A DNA stretch of 64,000 nucleotides from Zhengella mangrovi (GCF_002727065.1 NZ_PDVP01000011.1:1-64000); one strand, 5' to 3'; shown: positions 36,749-46,379, counted from the stretch's first letter. Notes: a model not told the origin generated them from the letters alone. Numbers and translations: made by a program.

Positions 36749-38034
36749 TCGGCGGCGTCGCGACCCGGCCAGATGTCCACTTCCTCGGTGCGCGACGGGG
36801 TGGAAAAATAGGCCAGGGTGGAGAAATTGCGTTCGCGGGCCGCCTTGATCTGGCCACGCGCGATGGAGCGAAGATGCACCTCGTCCGGTCCGTCGGCAAG
36901 GCGCAGCGAACGGCCCATCGTCCAGAGTTCGGGCAGCGGGGTGTCAGGGGACAAGCCCATGGCACCGAAGGTCTGCATGGCGCGATCGGTCACGTTGAGC
37001 TGCATCTGCGGAACGACGACCTTGATCATGGCGATCTCGTTGCGGGCGGCCTTGGCGCCGACGTTGTCGATCATCCAGGCGGCTTTCAGGACCAGCAGGC
37101 GGGCCTGCTCGATCTCGCAGCGCGAGCGGGCGATCCATTCCTGCACCACGCCCTGCTCGTGGAGATACTTGCCGAAGGTCTTCCGCTCCAGCGACCGCTC
37201 GATCATCATGTCCAGCGCCAGTTCGGCCTGGCCGATGGAGCGCATGCAATGGTGGATGCGGCCGGGTCCGAGGCGGGCCTGGGCCATGGCAAAGCCGGAC
37301 CCCTCTTCGCCGAGCAGGTTCGTTGCCGGTACGCGGCAGTTCTCGAACACGATCTCGCAATGGCTCTCGTGGCTGTGATGGTTCATCACGGCGATGTTGC
37401 GAACCACTTTCATGCCGGGCGTGCCGAACGGCACCAGCACCATGGACTGCTGGCGATGGGTCTCCGCCCCGGTATCTGTCTTGCCCATCACGATGGCGAT
37501 CCTCGTCGCCGGATTGACCGCGCCGGTGATGAACCACTTGCGGCCATTGATGACGTAGTCATCGCCATCGCGGCGGATCACCGTCGTCACGTTTGTCGCA
37601 TCGGAAGAGGCGACGTCCGGCTCCGTCATGGCGAAGGAGGACCGGATCTCGCCGTTCAGCAGCGGTTTCAACCACTGTTCCTTCTGCTCCGGCGTGGCGA
37701 ACATGTGCAGCAGTTCCATGTTGCCGGTGTCCGGCGCCGAGCAGTTGAAGACCTCGGACGCCCAGAGCAGGCGGCCCATGATCTCGGCCAGCGGCGCGTA
37801 TTCCAGGTTGGTCAGGCGCGTTCCCGGCTCATCATCCTTGAGGTGGGGCAGGAACATGTTCCACAGGCCTTCCTCCCTGGCCAGGGCCTTGAGGTCACCC
37901 ATGAACGAAACCGGGTAGCGGCCTTCGGCGGCCTCGGCGAGCCATTGGCGGTGGCGCGGCACGACGTGCGTGTCCATGAAGTCGCGCACCCGTGCGCGCA
38001 GTTCCTCGACTTTCGGGCTGTAAGAAAAGTCCAT
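36745..38034 (-). CDS. Acyl-CoA dehydrogenase, ACAD10/11-like
   Basis: The 429-residue flavoenzyme shows FAMTEPDVASSDATN, NGRKWFITGA, ARLGPGRIHHCMRSIGQAE and ADGPDEVHLRSIARG. The GPGRIHHCMR and DGPDEVH segments are typical of ACAD10/11, which act on 4-hydroxyacyl-CoAs after phosphorylation. The catalytic base position follows this subgroup. The kinase-like gene lies 3 bases upstream, matching the two domains that are fused in human ACAD10/11. That supports, but does not prove, the same chemistry. Confidence 0.92.
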   Translation of the reverse strand: MDFSYSPKVEELRARVRDFMDTHVVPRHRQWLAEAAEGRYPVSFMGDLKALAREEGLWNMFLPHLKDDEPGTRLTNLEYAPLAEIMGRLLWASEVFNCSAPDTGNMELLHMFATPEQKEQWLKPLLNGEIRSSFAMTEPDVASSDATNVTTVIRRDGDDYVINGRKWFITGAVNPATRIAIVMGKTDTGAETHRQQSMVLVPFGTPGMKVVRNIAVMNHHSHESHCEIVFENCRVPATNLLGEEGSGFAMAQARLGPGRIHHCMRSIGQAELALDMMIERSLERKTFGKYLHEQGVVQEWIARSRCEIEQARLLVLKAAWMIDNVGAKAARNEIAMIKVVVPQMQLNVTDRAMQTFGAMGLSPDTPLPELWTMGRSLRLADGPDEVHLRSIARGQIKAARERNFSTLAYFSTPSRTEEVDIWPGRDAAE

Positions 38035-38037
38035 CGT

Positions 38038-39063
38038 TCACACTCCTGCAATCATCAGCCCGTGACGGGCAAAAACCGGTCCGTAGCGCTTCACATCCTC
38101 GATCTCGGCTTGCGGCCTGCCAGCAGAGACGGCGCGCGAGACGATGCCTTCGAAGATTGCCGACAGGCGGAAGAAGGCGAGCGCGATGAAGAACGGGTCG
38201 AGATCACCTTCGATGCCGCGCCGTCCCATGTAGGCGCGCGCGTAGTCCCGCATCGCGGGAATGCCGAGCGCCACGAGATCATGGCCACCCAAGCCCTCAT
38301 GTTCGCTCCTGTCCATGATCCATGTCATGAGGTTGTAGCCGAGGTCGGACAGCGGATGGCCGAGCGTCGACAGTTCCCAGTCCAGGACGGCAATGACGCG
38401 GGGCTCGACCGGGTGGATCATCAGGTTGCCAAGGCGATAGTCGCCGTGGACGATCCGGACCTCGCCGGTGTCGGCAGGCCTGTGGACCGACAGCCATTCG
38501 CCGAGCGTCTCGAATTCTTCCAGCCGGCGGGTCATGCCCTTCTCGTATTGCCGCCTCCAGCGTGCGATCTGGCGATCGATGAAGCCTTCGTGCCGGCCGT
38601 AGTCATCCAGCCCTATCGCGCCCGGATCGATGCTGTGAAGGGCGGCGAGCGTCGCGTTCATGGAATCGAAAATGGCGCCGCGTTCGGCCGACGTCAGGTC
38701 CGGTAAGGCATTGTCATGGAAGACGCGGCCTTCCAGCCGCTCCATGATGTAAAACGGCGTGCCGATCACGCTGGCGTCGCCGCAATAGTGCAAAGCCTCC
38801 GGAACCGGGACACCCGTGCCGGACAGTGCGCGGATGACGCGATATTCGCGGTCGATGGCATGGGCAGAGGGCAGAAGCGGGCCGGGTGGCTGCTTGCGCA
38901 GGACAAGATCGGCCCCGCCGTCGAAGGAGGCGAAGAACGTGGGATTGGAATAGCCGCCCCCGATCCGCTCCAGCCGCGCCAAGCCGTGGCAGCCGGGCAG
39001 GATGCCGGAGAGATATGCAGAGAGCGCCGCAGCATCGATGCCGCCGGTCGTGACCTGTCCCAT
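38038..39063 (-). CDS. Aminoglycoside-phosphotransferase-like kinase (LvaA/ACAD10-11 kinase type)
   Basis: The 341-residue protein has the APH fold: GGGYSNPTFFASFD (Gly-rich loop), LRKQPPG (ATP lysine), FYIMERLEG hinge, VHGDYRLGNLMIHP (catalytic Asp) and AVLDWELSTLGHPLSDLGYN (Mg-binding Asp). This subgroup sits beside acyl-CoA dehydrogenases and phosphorylates 4-hydroxyacyl-CoAs in the levulinate (lva) pathway and in ACAD10/11; drug resistance is unlikely. The start at 39063 has GGGAGG rather far upstream (12 bases). First gene of the operon, divergent from lysR. Confidence 0.85.
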   Translation of the reverse strand: MGQVTTGGIDAAALSAYLSGILPGCHGLARLERIGGGYSNPTFFASFDGGADLVLRKQPPGPLLPSAHAIDREYRVIRALSGTGVPVPEALHYCGDASVIGTPFYIMERLEGRVFHDNALPDLTSAERGAIFDSMNATLAALHSIDPGAIGLDDYGRHEGFIDRQIARWRRQYEKGMTRRLEEFETLGEWLSVHRPADTGEVRIVHGDYRLGNLMIHPVEPRVIAVLDWELSTLGHPLSDLGYNLMTWIMDRSEHEGLGGHDLVALGIPAMRDYARAYMGRRGIEGDLDPFFIALAFFRLSAIFEGIVSRAVSAGRPQAEIEDVKRYGPVFARHGLMIAGV

Positions 39064-39155
39064 GTCGCCGTCTGTCCTCCCGCGGAAGCCCGGCGCGCAG
39101 AGCGACCATCCACATTCCGCTTGACGCGCATAGTGGGCACTCGCACAATATATGT

Positions 39156-39169
39156 GAAATGAATGTTTC
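39156..39169. promoter_or_regulatory. Candidate LysR-type operator
   Basis: GAAA-TGAATG-TTTC, embedded in ATATGTGAAATGAATGTTTC and then ATATG, is an inverted repeat in the AT-rich part of the 127-base divergent region, about 22 bases before the lysR start. LysR regulators usually bind a T-N11-A dyad there. Symmetry is modest. Confidence 0.35.
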
Positions 39170-39190
39170 ATATGTCAGGAGATTAAATCG

Positions 39191-40105
39191 ATGCATATAT
39201 CCAGGGTCGATCTCAATCTCCTCGTCGTCTTCGACGCGATCTACACGCAGAGCGGAGTGACGAAGGCCGCGGAAACGCTCAACCTGACTCAACCGACCAT
39301 CAGTCACGCGCTGGCGCGCCTGCGGGATCATGTCGGCGATCCGCTGTTCGTGCGGCAGGGGCAGAAGCTGGTGCCGACGCCCGCCGCGCACAAGATGATC
39401 AGCCCTGTCCGGCGCGCCCTCCAGACCATCGAGACGACGCTTGCCGACCTGGAGGGATTCGAACCCGCGACGGCGCGCATGACCTTCAAGCTGGGGATCC
39501 ATCCGCTGACCGAGAACCTGCTGTTCAGCCCGTTGGCCGAACGCCTTCAGCAGACGGCGCCGGGTATCGGCCTGTCGTCCGTCCTGCTGGATCGCCGCAA
39601 CATCGAAGCCGACCTCGCCGCCGGTATCTTCAACGTCGCCGTCGACATCTTTCTTCCCCTGCCCGAAACGATCATGCGCCGCCGGATGTCCGGCGGCCGG
39701 TCGGTCGTGGTCGTCCGCCAGGATCACCCGCTGGCTCACCGGGGCATGACGCTGGACGACTACCTTGCGCAGCGGCACATCATCGTCTCGACCCGCCGGC
39801 AGGGGTTGGGGCCGGAGGATATCGCCCTGTCACGGCTCGGCAAGAGCCGCACGATCGCCTTGCGTTGCCAGCAGCTCGGCACGGCGATGGACGTCGTTTC
39901 CCGTTCCGATCTCGTTCTCACCATGTCCGAAACCTTCGCCAGGCGGTCCAACCGGCTTCACGGCAACAGCTTCCTGCCATTGCCTTTCGACGTCCAGGAG
40001 ATCGAGTTCTATCTCTACTGGCACCGCAACTCCGACAGCGACCAGGCGAATCGCTGGCTACGCGATCAGCTGGTCTCGGCGATCACCGAAGTGCCCGAAG
40101 GCTGA
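39191..40105 (+). CDS. LysR family transcriptional regulator
   Basis: The 304-residue protein has the N-terminal winged helix (VDLNLLVVFDAIYTQSGVTK, AAETLNLTQPTISHALARLR) of LysR regulators of the NodD/SyrM-like subgroup and a two-lobed effector-binding domain. It is divergent from the acyl-CoA operon and converges on the second TRAP operon, ending 10 bases from it. It probably activates the acyl-CoA operon in response to substrate or a CoA intermediate. Confidence 0.93.
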   Translation: MHISRVDLNLLVVFDAIYTQSGVTKAAETLNLTQPTISHALARLRDHVGDPLFVRQGQKLVPTPAAHKMISPVRRALQTIETTLADLEGFEPATARMTFKLGIHPLTENLLFSPLAERLQQTAPGIGLSSVLLDRRNIEADLAAGIFNVAVDIFLPLPETIMRRRMSGGRSVVVVRQDHPLAHRGMTLDDYLAQRHIIVSTRRQGLGPEDIALSRLGKSRTIALRCQQLGTAMDVVSRSDLVLTMSETFARRSNRLHGNSFLPLPFDVQEIEFYLYWHRNSDSDQANRWLRDQLVSAITEVPEG

Positions 40106-40115
40106 CCGAGCACTT

Positions 40116-41396
40116 CTAGAAGAGGCTCCGCGACGCGATCATCAGCGCGACGAGGATCAGGTCGGCCGCCAGGAAGGGGATGATTCCGGCGAACACCTGT
40201 TCGAGCCGCACGAAGTCCTTCGACACCGAGTGGATGACGAACACGTTCAGGCCGACCGGCGGCGTGATCATGCCGATCTCCAGCAGCTTGGCGACGAGGA
40301 TGCCGAACCAGATCTTGTCGATCCCGTGCATGCCGATGATCGGCAGGAACAGCGGCAGGGTGAGCAGCATGGCCCCGATTGGCTCGAGGAACATGCCGAG
40401 CAGGAGATAGACCAGCGTGATGACGATCAGCACGCCGGTGGTTCCGAGGCCGAGCCCCTCGATGAACTGGCTGATCTCGTGCGACAGGCCCGACATGGCA
40501 ACCAGGCGGGTGAACAGGTTGGCGCCGACCGCGATGACAAAGAGGCCGCCGCTCGACAGGAGCGTGTCGACAATGCTCTCGACGAAGCGCTCGCGGGTCA
40601 GGGATCGCTGAACAATCCCGATAACTATGGAAAAAAAGGCGCCGACAGCGCCGGCCTCGGTGGCGGTAAAATAGCCGGTGAACAATCCGCCGAAAACGGC
40701 AATCACCAGCACGAGCACCGGCCAGATTTCCCGCGTCGCGCCGAGCTTCTCGGCGAAAGTGTAGGACCTTGCGCGTGGCAGCCGTTCCGGCGCCATCAGG
40801 TAGACGCTGAACACCGCCGCCATGTAGAGGGCGAGCGAGAGCAGGCCGACGTAGAAGCCGCCGAGGAACAGGGCATTGATCGACACCTCGGCGTAGATGC
40901 CGAACAGGATGAGCAGGATGGAGGGCGGGATCAGCGCGCCGATGGTCCCGCCGGCCGCCACCGCACCGGTGGCGATGCGGATGTCGTAGCCGGCCCGCTG
41001 CATCTCTGGCACGGCGATGCGGCCGATGGCGGCCGAGCAGGCGACGGAGGAGCCGGTGACGGCCGCGAAGCCGCCGGCGCCCGCCAGGGATGCGATGGCA
41101 AGGCCGCCGGGCAGCCAGCCCCACCAGACCCGCGCCGCGTCGAACAGGCCGCGCGTGAGGCCGGAATGGTAGGTGACGAAGCCCATCAGCAGGAACATCG
41201 GAACGGAAGACAGGGTCCAGCTTGCCGACGAATTGTAGGGCACGGTCGACAGCATGCTCATGGCCGGGATCTGCCCGGTCACGCCATAGATGCCGAAGAA
41301 GGACACGGTGATCAGCGCCACGGCGATGGGAACGCGAAGCGCAATCAGCGCCAGGACGCAGACGACACACAGGATACCGATCGACAGGGGATCCAT
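40116..41396 (-). CDS. TRAP transporter large permease, DctM family (system 2)
   Basis: The 426-residue membrane protein shows DctM features: GSSVACSAAIGRIAVPEM, PPSILLILFGIYAEV and TEAGAVGAFFSIV. It overlaps dctQ by one base. Low similarity to system 1 by eye indicates a different substrate. Confidence 0.92.
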   Translation of the reverse strand: MDPLSIGILCVVCVLALIALRVPIAVALITVSFFGIYGVTGQIPAMSMLSTVPYNSSASWTLSSVPMFLLMGFVTYHSGLTRGLFDAARVWWGWLPGGLAIASLAGAGGFAAVTGSSVACSAAIGRIAVPEMQRAGYDIRIATGAVAAGGTIGALIPPSILLILFGIYAEVSINALFLGGFYVGLLSLALYMAAVFSVYLMAPERLPRARSYTFAEKLGATREIWPVLVLVIAVFGGLFTGYFTATEAGAVGAFFSIVIGIVQRSLTRERFVESIVDTLLSSGGLFVIAVGANLFTRLVAMSGLSHEISQFIEGLGLGTTGVLIVITLVYLLLGMFLEPIGAMLLTLPLFLPIIGMHGIDKIWFGILVAKLLEIGMITPPVGLNVFVIHSVSKDFVRLEQVFAGIIPFLAADLILVALMIASRSLF

Positions 41397-41935
41397 CAGT
41401 GCGTCTCCCCGGCGTGGGAATCGAGTTCCTCGAGCGGGTCATGGGCATGGTCGACATAGCTGCCGGTGGCCATGCCGACCAGGCGGAGCAGGAGCACGAC
41501 GCTCATCAGCCCGAAGGCGACCGGCAGGATCCAGTAGCTCGGCCAGGTCAGGAAATTCATGGTGCCTGTCTCGACATAGGCGCCCTGGCTGGTCTGCCGT
41601 AGCGCTTCACGTGCCGTGCCGAAGGTTATAAGAGCGTAAATGACCAGCGACAGGGCGAAGCCGCCAAACAGCAGGACGGGCCTCGCCCGAGCCGGCAGCG
41701 CGTCGGCGAAGATGGTCGCCTCGACGTGCCGGCGCTTGATCTCGGTGAAGGCGATCGGGAGAAAACTGACCGCGACCATGTAGTATTTCGCCACCAGTTC
41801 GGCCGTGGCCGGAAATCCGGCCCCGGCGAACTGGCGCATGAACACGTCCAGCATGATCTGGACGACCATCAGGCAGAGGATCAGGCCGCCGAAGGCGACC
41901 GTCACCCTGGAAACAAAGGTCTCGAATCCACGCAT
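41396..41935 (-). CDS. TRAP transporter small permease, DctQ family (system 2)
   Basis: The 179-residue protein has four membrane segments and the DctQ-type stretch VFMRQFAGAGFPATAELVAK. It is preceded by dctP with a 27-base gap and overlaps dctM by one base. Confidence 0.88.
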   Translation of the reverse strand: MRGFETFVSRVTVAFGGLILCLMVVQIMLDVFMRQFAGAGFPATAELVAKYYMVAVSFLPIAFTEIKRRHVEATIFADALPARARPVLLFGGFALSLVIYALITFGTAREALRQTSQGAYVETGTMNFLTWPSYWILPVAFGLMSVVLLLRLVGMATGSYVDHAHDPLEELDSHAGETH

Positions 41936-41962
41936 GGCGTCAGTCCGCTCCCGGCCGGCCGG

Positions 41963-43078
41963 TTACTCGCCGTATTTGGAAAAGTCGATCTTCGACCAGA
42001 TTTCCCGATAGCGGAGCTCGGCATAGTCGTCGGTCGTCCGGACATCCTTGACCAGGCCTTCCCACTTCTCGACGAGCGCGATGTACTTCGCCACCTTGGC
42101 GCCGGCATCCGTGACGCCGCGCTGTTCGAGCGTGCCGACGACGGAGGCGAGGTGCTGCTCGGTGAAGGCGTTGGCGGCTTTCAGCATGGCGTCATCCGGG
42201 GTGATGAACTCGATGCCCTTCTTCGCCCCTTCGGCCCGTGCCTCGGCCTCGGCCTCGCGCCAGCCTTCGATGCCGAGCGCCTGGCCATATTGCGCGGCAT
42301 GGGCGAGGGCATTGCGGTCCTCGGGGCCCATCCGTTCCCACAGCATCCTGGAGGCGTTGTTGGTCGCGGCGGCGTTGAAGACGCCCTGGTTGATCTCGGT
42401 GACGTATTTCACGACGTCGTAGAGACGGGCGTTCTTGAGGTCCGGGATCGAGGAATAGGTGGCGTCGATGACGCCCTGGCTCAAACCCTCGAAGAGCTCG
42501 TTCGACGGCATCTGTGCCGGCGTTCCGCCCAGGGCCTCGACGAGGCGGGTAAAGACGGCGCCGGCCGTGCGGATGCGAAGGCCCTTCATGTCGTCCAGCG
42601 TCCGGATCGGCTTGGTGGAGAGCAGCGCGTAGAGCGTGGTGGCGTCGGCACCGAGATAGACCTGGCCGAACTTCTTGAACTCCGCCTGGCATTCGGCGCA
42701 ATTGACAATGTACTCCGTCACCGCACCGGCGATGGCGCGGTTGTCCCGCCCGACCACGGACAGTTCGGCGACGAGCCCGGACTCCGGGTAGTCAGCCGCG
42801 AAATAGGGCAGGATGACCGGGCCCATGTCGGAAACGCCGTCACGCAGTCCGGCATTCATCTCGCCGGGCGACAGCAGGCCGGAGGGCGTATCGACGCCTT
42901 CCCAGCGGCCGCCCGTGAATTCCTTCAGTTTCTCGAACAGCTTCGGATAGACCTTCGTGGCCTGTACGTGCGACGGGCCGAACGCGCTCGTGGTGCGCAT
43001 CGTCTCGGCGTTGGCGGCCGACGTGGCCATAACCGCGACGGCGGCACCGGCCAGCATTCCCAGAACAGACTTCCTCAT
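41963..43078 (-). CDS. TRAP transporter solute-binding protein, DctP family (system 2)
   Basis: The 371-residue protein has a signal peptide (cleavage near SAANA), then the DctP pattern MKGLRIRTAGAVFTRLVEAL, GGTPAQMPSNELFEGLSQGV and IDATYSS. The Arg of RIRT probably binds the substrate carboxylate. Two cysteines in VNCAECQ are unusual and could form a disulfide. GGAGG precedes the start. First gene of the second TRAP operon; its promoter lies in the AT-rich stretch near 43340-43390 or closer. Confidence 0.9.
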   Translation of the reverse strand: MRKSVLGMLAGAAVAVMATSAANAETMRTTSAFGPSHVQATKVYPKLFEKLKEFTGGRWEGVDTPSGLLSPGEMNAGLRDGVSDMGPVILPYFAADYPESGLVAELSVVGRDNRAIAGAVTEYIVNCAECQAEFKKFGQVYLGADATTLYALLSTKPIRTLDDMKGLRIRTAGAVFTRLVEALGGTPAQMPSNELFEGLSQGVIDATYSSIPDLKNARLYDVVKYVTEINQGVFNAAATNNASRMLWERMGPEDRNALAHAAQYGQALGIEGWREAEAEARAEGAKKGIEFITPDDAMLKAANAFTEQHLASVVGTLEQRGVTDAGAKVAKYIALVEKWEGLVKDVRTTDDYAELRYREIWSKIDFSKYGE

Positions 43079-43753
43079 GACATCCTCCCAGATGTTGATG
43101 CCCGGCGCCCACAGGCATTGGGGGCGGGCAGGACAAGCAATGCATCGGACCCGGCCGGAACCGGTTCCTCCTCAACCCCATGCGGCCACCTTGGCGGTCC
43201 GGCCACATCCATCAAGAAATGACATGTGAAGAACGTACAATAATGAAGATTCAGCATGATACGCATTCGCGGCTTCTATGCCTGCGGTCCGCAGCGCCGA
43301 CCGGCAAAAAGCGCGAAGCATGCCTTCTTCAAACGCCGCACATGCTAATTCTTATGTAATATAACTGTTATTCCGTGCATCATAAATGTCAACCGCGACG
43401 GCAACCGCAGACCGCATGGCTGCTCGGGCTCCGGGGTGCCGGGGCGGCCCGGCCCTTGCATGCAACGGCATGGAGCCGGTCCACTCCCCGTCGTTTGAAA
43501 ACATTGGGAAATTGCGGCCCACCTCCACTGTCTCCACAGGGGTCCGGCTTGCGTCGAGCGCGGCCGGGTGGATGGGAAATCGATTGCGAGCATGGTGATC
43601 ATGCAGAAACATCATGGAAGATCGGGCACAGGACTGTCCCCTGTTGCTGTCGAGGGAAGAGCGGTCGTGCCTCACGATACGAGATTGGCCAGGGGCGCAT
43701 GGACGGGCTGGGGGGTCTCCGGCGCGGGGCGAATTGAGCCGGCCCCCGAACAT
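43079..43753. other. Spacer between TRAP system 2 and the protease, no gene
   Basis: About 675 bases. Overlapping frames on both strands lack domains and ribosome sites. AT-rich segments at 43220-43260 and 43340-43390 may hold the dctP promoter. Confidence 0.45.
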
Positions 43754-43785
43754 GAAAATGGCCAGGACTATGCCTGGCCATTTTC
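43754..43785. terminator. Bidirectional intrinsic terminator after the protease gene
   Basis: GAAAATGGCCAGG (43754-43766) pairs perfectly over 13 bp with CCTGGCCATTTTC (43773-43785) around a 6-nt loop, with A/T runs at the stem base on both strands. Confidence 0.85.
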
Positions 43786-43822
43786 AACGGGATCGGGTTG
43801 TGCGCGGTTTGGCGCGTCCGCG

Positions 43823-46123
43823 TCACTGGGTGCGGACGGCCACGCTGGTCGCTCCGACCACCTGCGAGCTCGCATTGCGGAAGTAGATATGCGCTCGGTT
43901 GGTAGCCGGGTTGTCGGCCACCGTGCCCGACCCCTGGGCGAGGACCACGAAGAAGTAGGTCTGCCCGGCCGTCGCCGTGAACGACGTGCTGGCCGCAAAC
44001 GTGGTCAGGCAGACGCCGCTCGAATTGGCCCGGCAGATTGTCAGCGTGGCCGGCATGTTCGGGTCGGTTCCGCCGATGGCCTGCTCGGTCACGCTGGCCG
44101 TGACGGTCTGCGACGCACCGATGTTGATCGCGGCGACGGAGGCCGCCGACTGGCCGGTCGTGCCGGGGATCGAGATGTAGCCGGTGTTGCCGGCTGTCGC
44201 GGCGATGGCCACCAGGTCCGCGATCGGCGTGGTCGAAGCGGTGTACTGGAAGGTGTTCACCCCGAAGATCGTGCCGGCGGGCGCGGTGTTGGCGCAGTCG
44301 AAGACGAGCGGGATGTTGCTCGACGCGGCTGCGGTCGGCGACAGGGCGAAGTAGAAGCCCTGCGATCCGCCGGCGGCGATGTTGACCGGCGTGTTCGCGG
44401 TGCCGATGGGCACGTTGGACGCGTTGGTCGTCTGGTAGAGGAAGGTGGTTCCGGCGATGGCGGACGGCAGGGCGATGCTGCAGCCGGTCGCCGCGGTGGC
44501 GTTCGGGTTGATGATGGTGGCGAAGGCCGTCACGGCCGTTCCGGTCTGCGTCGCCCGGGCCGTCGGCAGGACGGACGCGACGACCGGACCGCTTGGTGTA
44601 CCGCCGCAGGTGCCGCCGCCCAGCGCATTGCAGGCCGCGAGCATGTCGATGCGCGGTTTTGTTACGCCGGCCGAGGTGATCGGGATGCCGGTGGATTCCA
44701 GGGCGTTCTCGATCTCGGTGACGGTCTTGGTCGGATACAGGCCACGCAGCGCGGCGAACGCCCCGGCCACGTGCGGCGCGGCCATGGAGGTGCCGTTGTA
44801 GTTCTCATAAGTGGTCGTATTGCCATCGGTCGGACCGAAGACCGATGACAGGATGTTGGAGCCAGGCGCCACGACGTCAATGAGCGTGCCCCAGTTGGAG
44901 AAGTCGGACCGGGTATCGGCATTGTCGAGCGACGAACCCACGGTGATGGCATTCGAGATGCACCCCGGGGAACCGACCTGGCTGTCAAGGCCTTCGTTGC
45001 CCGCCGCGATCACCGTCGCGATCCCGGCATTGCGCAGGCTCGTGATGATGGGAGCACTCGGGTCGCTGTCACACGGGGTGGAGAAGGCGCCGCCGCCGAG
45101 GCTCATGTTGACGGCGTCGATGCTGAAGGTGTTGCGCAAGGCGAAGACGCGTTCCAGGCCGAGCGTGATATCGGACGTGAAGGCGAGTACGCAGGGATTG
45201 GCGGCAGGATCGCAAGCCGCCGACGTGGCGCCGGTGTTGTCGAACTTGGTAAAGACGTTGATGGCGATGATGCCGGCCTGGTAGGCCATGCCGCGCAGGG
45301 GTTCGCCGGCCTGGCGGTTGGTATTGTTGCCGGCGGCGATGCCGGCCACGTGAGTGCCGTGGCTGCACCCGGTTGCGAAGGTCTCGGAGCAATCCGCGCC
45401 CGAATCCGCGGCCGTGGAGCTTTCCGCGCCGCCGGGACAGCGGGACGTTGCGTTGTTTGCAGCAACATTGGAGTTGTAGCAGGCTTCCGAGACGACCCGG
45501 GACGGCGTGATGAACTCGTGGGTCTTCTTCACGCCGGTGTCGATGATCGCGACCGTCCGGCCGGTGCCCGTACCGCCGGCGGTCCAGACCGCGGGCATGT
45601 TGATATGGGCCGTGCTCTCGTCGAGCGCCGGCGGGACGGCAACATCCGGACGGATGTAGCGTACGCGGGGGCTCGCCGCGACGCGGTCGATTTCCTCGGC
45701 CGTCAGGTTCATGACGAGCATCTGGCTGTAGTCCGACCGCTTCGTGCCGTAAACATCCGACAGGGGTCCGCTGACGACGGCCTGCGACGAGCCGAACACG
45801 TCGGAGAGGACGAGGTCCTGCAGGGCGTGGTTGCGGGCGATGTAGAGGGCGTCGTCTTCGGGGGAGCCGGCGGCATCCGGGGCGCCGATATCGGAATTCC
45901 CATACTGGATGATGACGCGATAGCGGCCGGCGGGGTTGCCGGCCATCATGCTGGCCAAGCGGCCTGCATCCGCGATCTTGTCGAGCGTCGGCGCCGCCAG
46001 CGGCAGAGCATCAGCCTGCTGGGCCAGGGTGCCCGTTGTGCCGGTGCCGAGGAACGCGACTGTCATTCCAAGCACGGCGATCATGCTCAAACTGCGAAAG
46101 ATTCCATTCCAGACGGGTCTCAT
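43823..46123 (-). CDS. Secreted subtilisin-like serine protease (peptidase S8)
   Basis: The 766-residue protein has a signal peptide (MRPVWNGIFRSLSMIAVLGM..., cleavage near TLAQQA), an inhibitor-like propeptide (about 40-165, with YRVIIQYGNSD) and a catalytic domain with all triad residues: D in TVAIIDTGV, H in GCSHGTHVAGIAAG, S in NGTSMAAPHVAGA. After about residue 500 come two beta-sandwich-like domains rich in T, A and G that may anchor or bind substrate. Several cysteines in the catalytic domain suggest disulfides. The start at 46123 follows GGAGGG; the frame continues upstream to 46450 without protease character. Confidence 0.92.
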   Translation of the reverse strand: MRPVWNGIFRSLSMIAVLGMTVAFLGTGTTGTLAQQADALPLAAPTLDKIADAGRLASMMAGNPAGRYRVIIQYGNSDIGAPDAAGSPEDDALYIARNHALQDLVLSDVFGSSQAVVSGPLSDVYGTKRSDYSQMLVMNLTAEEIDRVAASPRVRYIRPDVAVPPALDESTAHINMPAVWTAGGTGTGRTVAIIDTGVKKTHEFITPSRVVSEACYNSNVAANNATSRCPGGAESSTAADSGADCSETFATGCSHGTHVAGIAAGNNTNRQAGEPLRGMAYQAGIIAINVFTKFDNTGATSAACDPAANPCVLAFTSDITLGLERVFALRNTFSIDAVNMSLGGGAFSTPCDSDPSAPIITSLRNAGIATVIAAGNEGLDSQVGSPGCISNAITVGSSLDNADTRSDFSNWGTLIDVVAPGSNILSSVFGPTDGNTTTYENYNGTSMAAPHVAGAFAALRGLYPTKTVTEIENALESTGIPITSAGVTKPRIDMLAACNALGGGTCGGTPSGPVVASVLPTARATQTGTAVTAFATIINPNATAATGCSIALPSAIAGTTFLYQTTNASNVPIGTANTPVNIAAGGSQGFYFALSPTAAASSNIPLVFDCANTAPAGTIFGVNTFQYTASTTPIADLVAIAATAGNTGYISIPGTTGQSAASVAAINIGASQTVTASVTEQAIGGTDPNMPATLTICRANSSGVCLTTFAASTSFTATAGQTYFFVVLAQGSGTVADNPATNRAHIYFRNASSQVVGATSVAVRTQ

Positions 46124-46379
46124 GCCATGTCCCTCCCGATGTGATGCCCACATATGGTTATTTTTAAATACTTGATTAATTTTACTTGAAAACAAGACCG
46201 ACTCAATAGTCACCGGTTCTTTATTTCGAAACATGCCGCCCCGGCCGGGCTTCTTTTGAAATCGCGATGCACGGATTACTTCCGGCCCGGAATTTCTGCG
46301 CGGATTGCCGGGCGAGCGGTTGAAGGACCAAGCCATCCCGGCGCCATGCCGGAAGGTGACCGCAACTCCCGACCCGGTT

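Noticed and set aside
36742-38706. 654-residue plus-strand frame opposite the acyl-CoA dehydrogenase and kinase genes
   Set aside because: Shadow of two well-supported genes; no domain seen.
38038-39063. Aminoglycoside resistance kinase
   Set aside because: Sequence subgroup and operon with an ACAD10/11-like dehydrogenase point to acyl-CoA metabolism instead.
39765-41459. 564-residue plus-strand frame over lysR and dctM
   Set aside because: It spans two real genes in other frames and is low-complexity in its second half.
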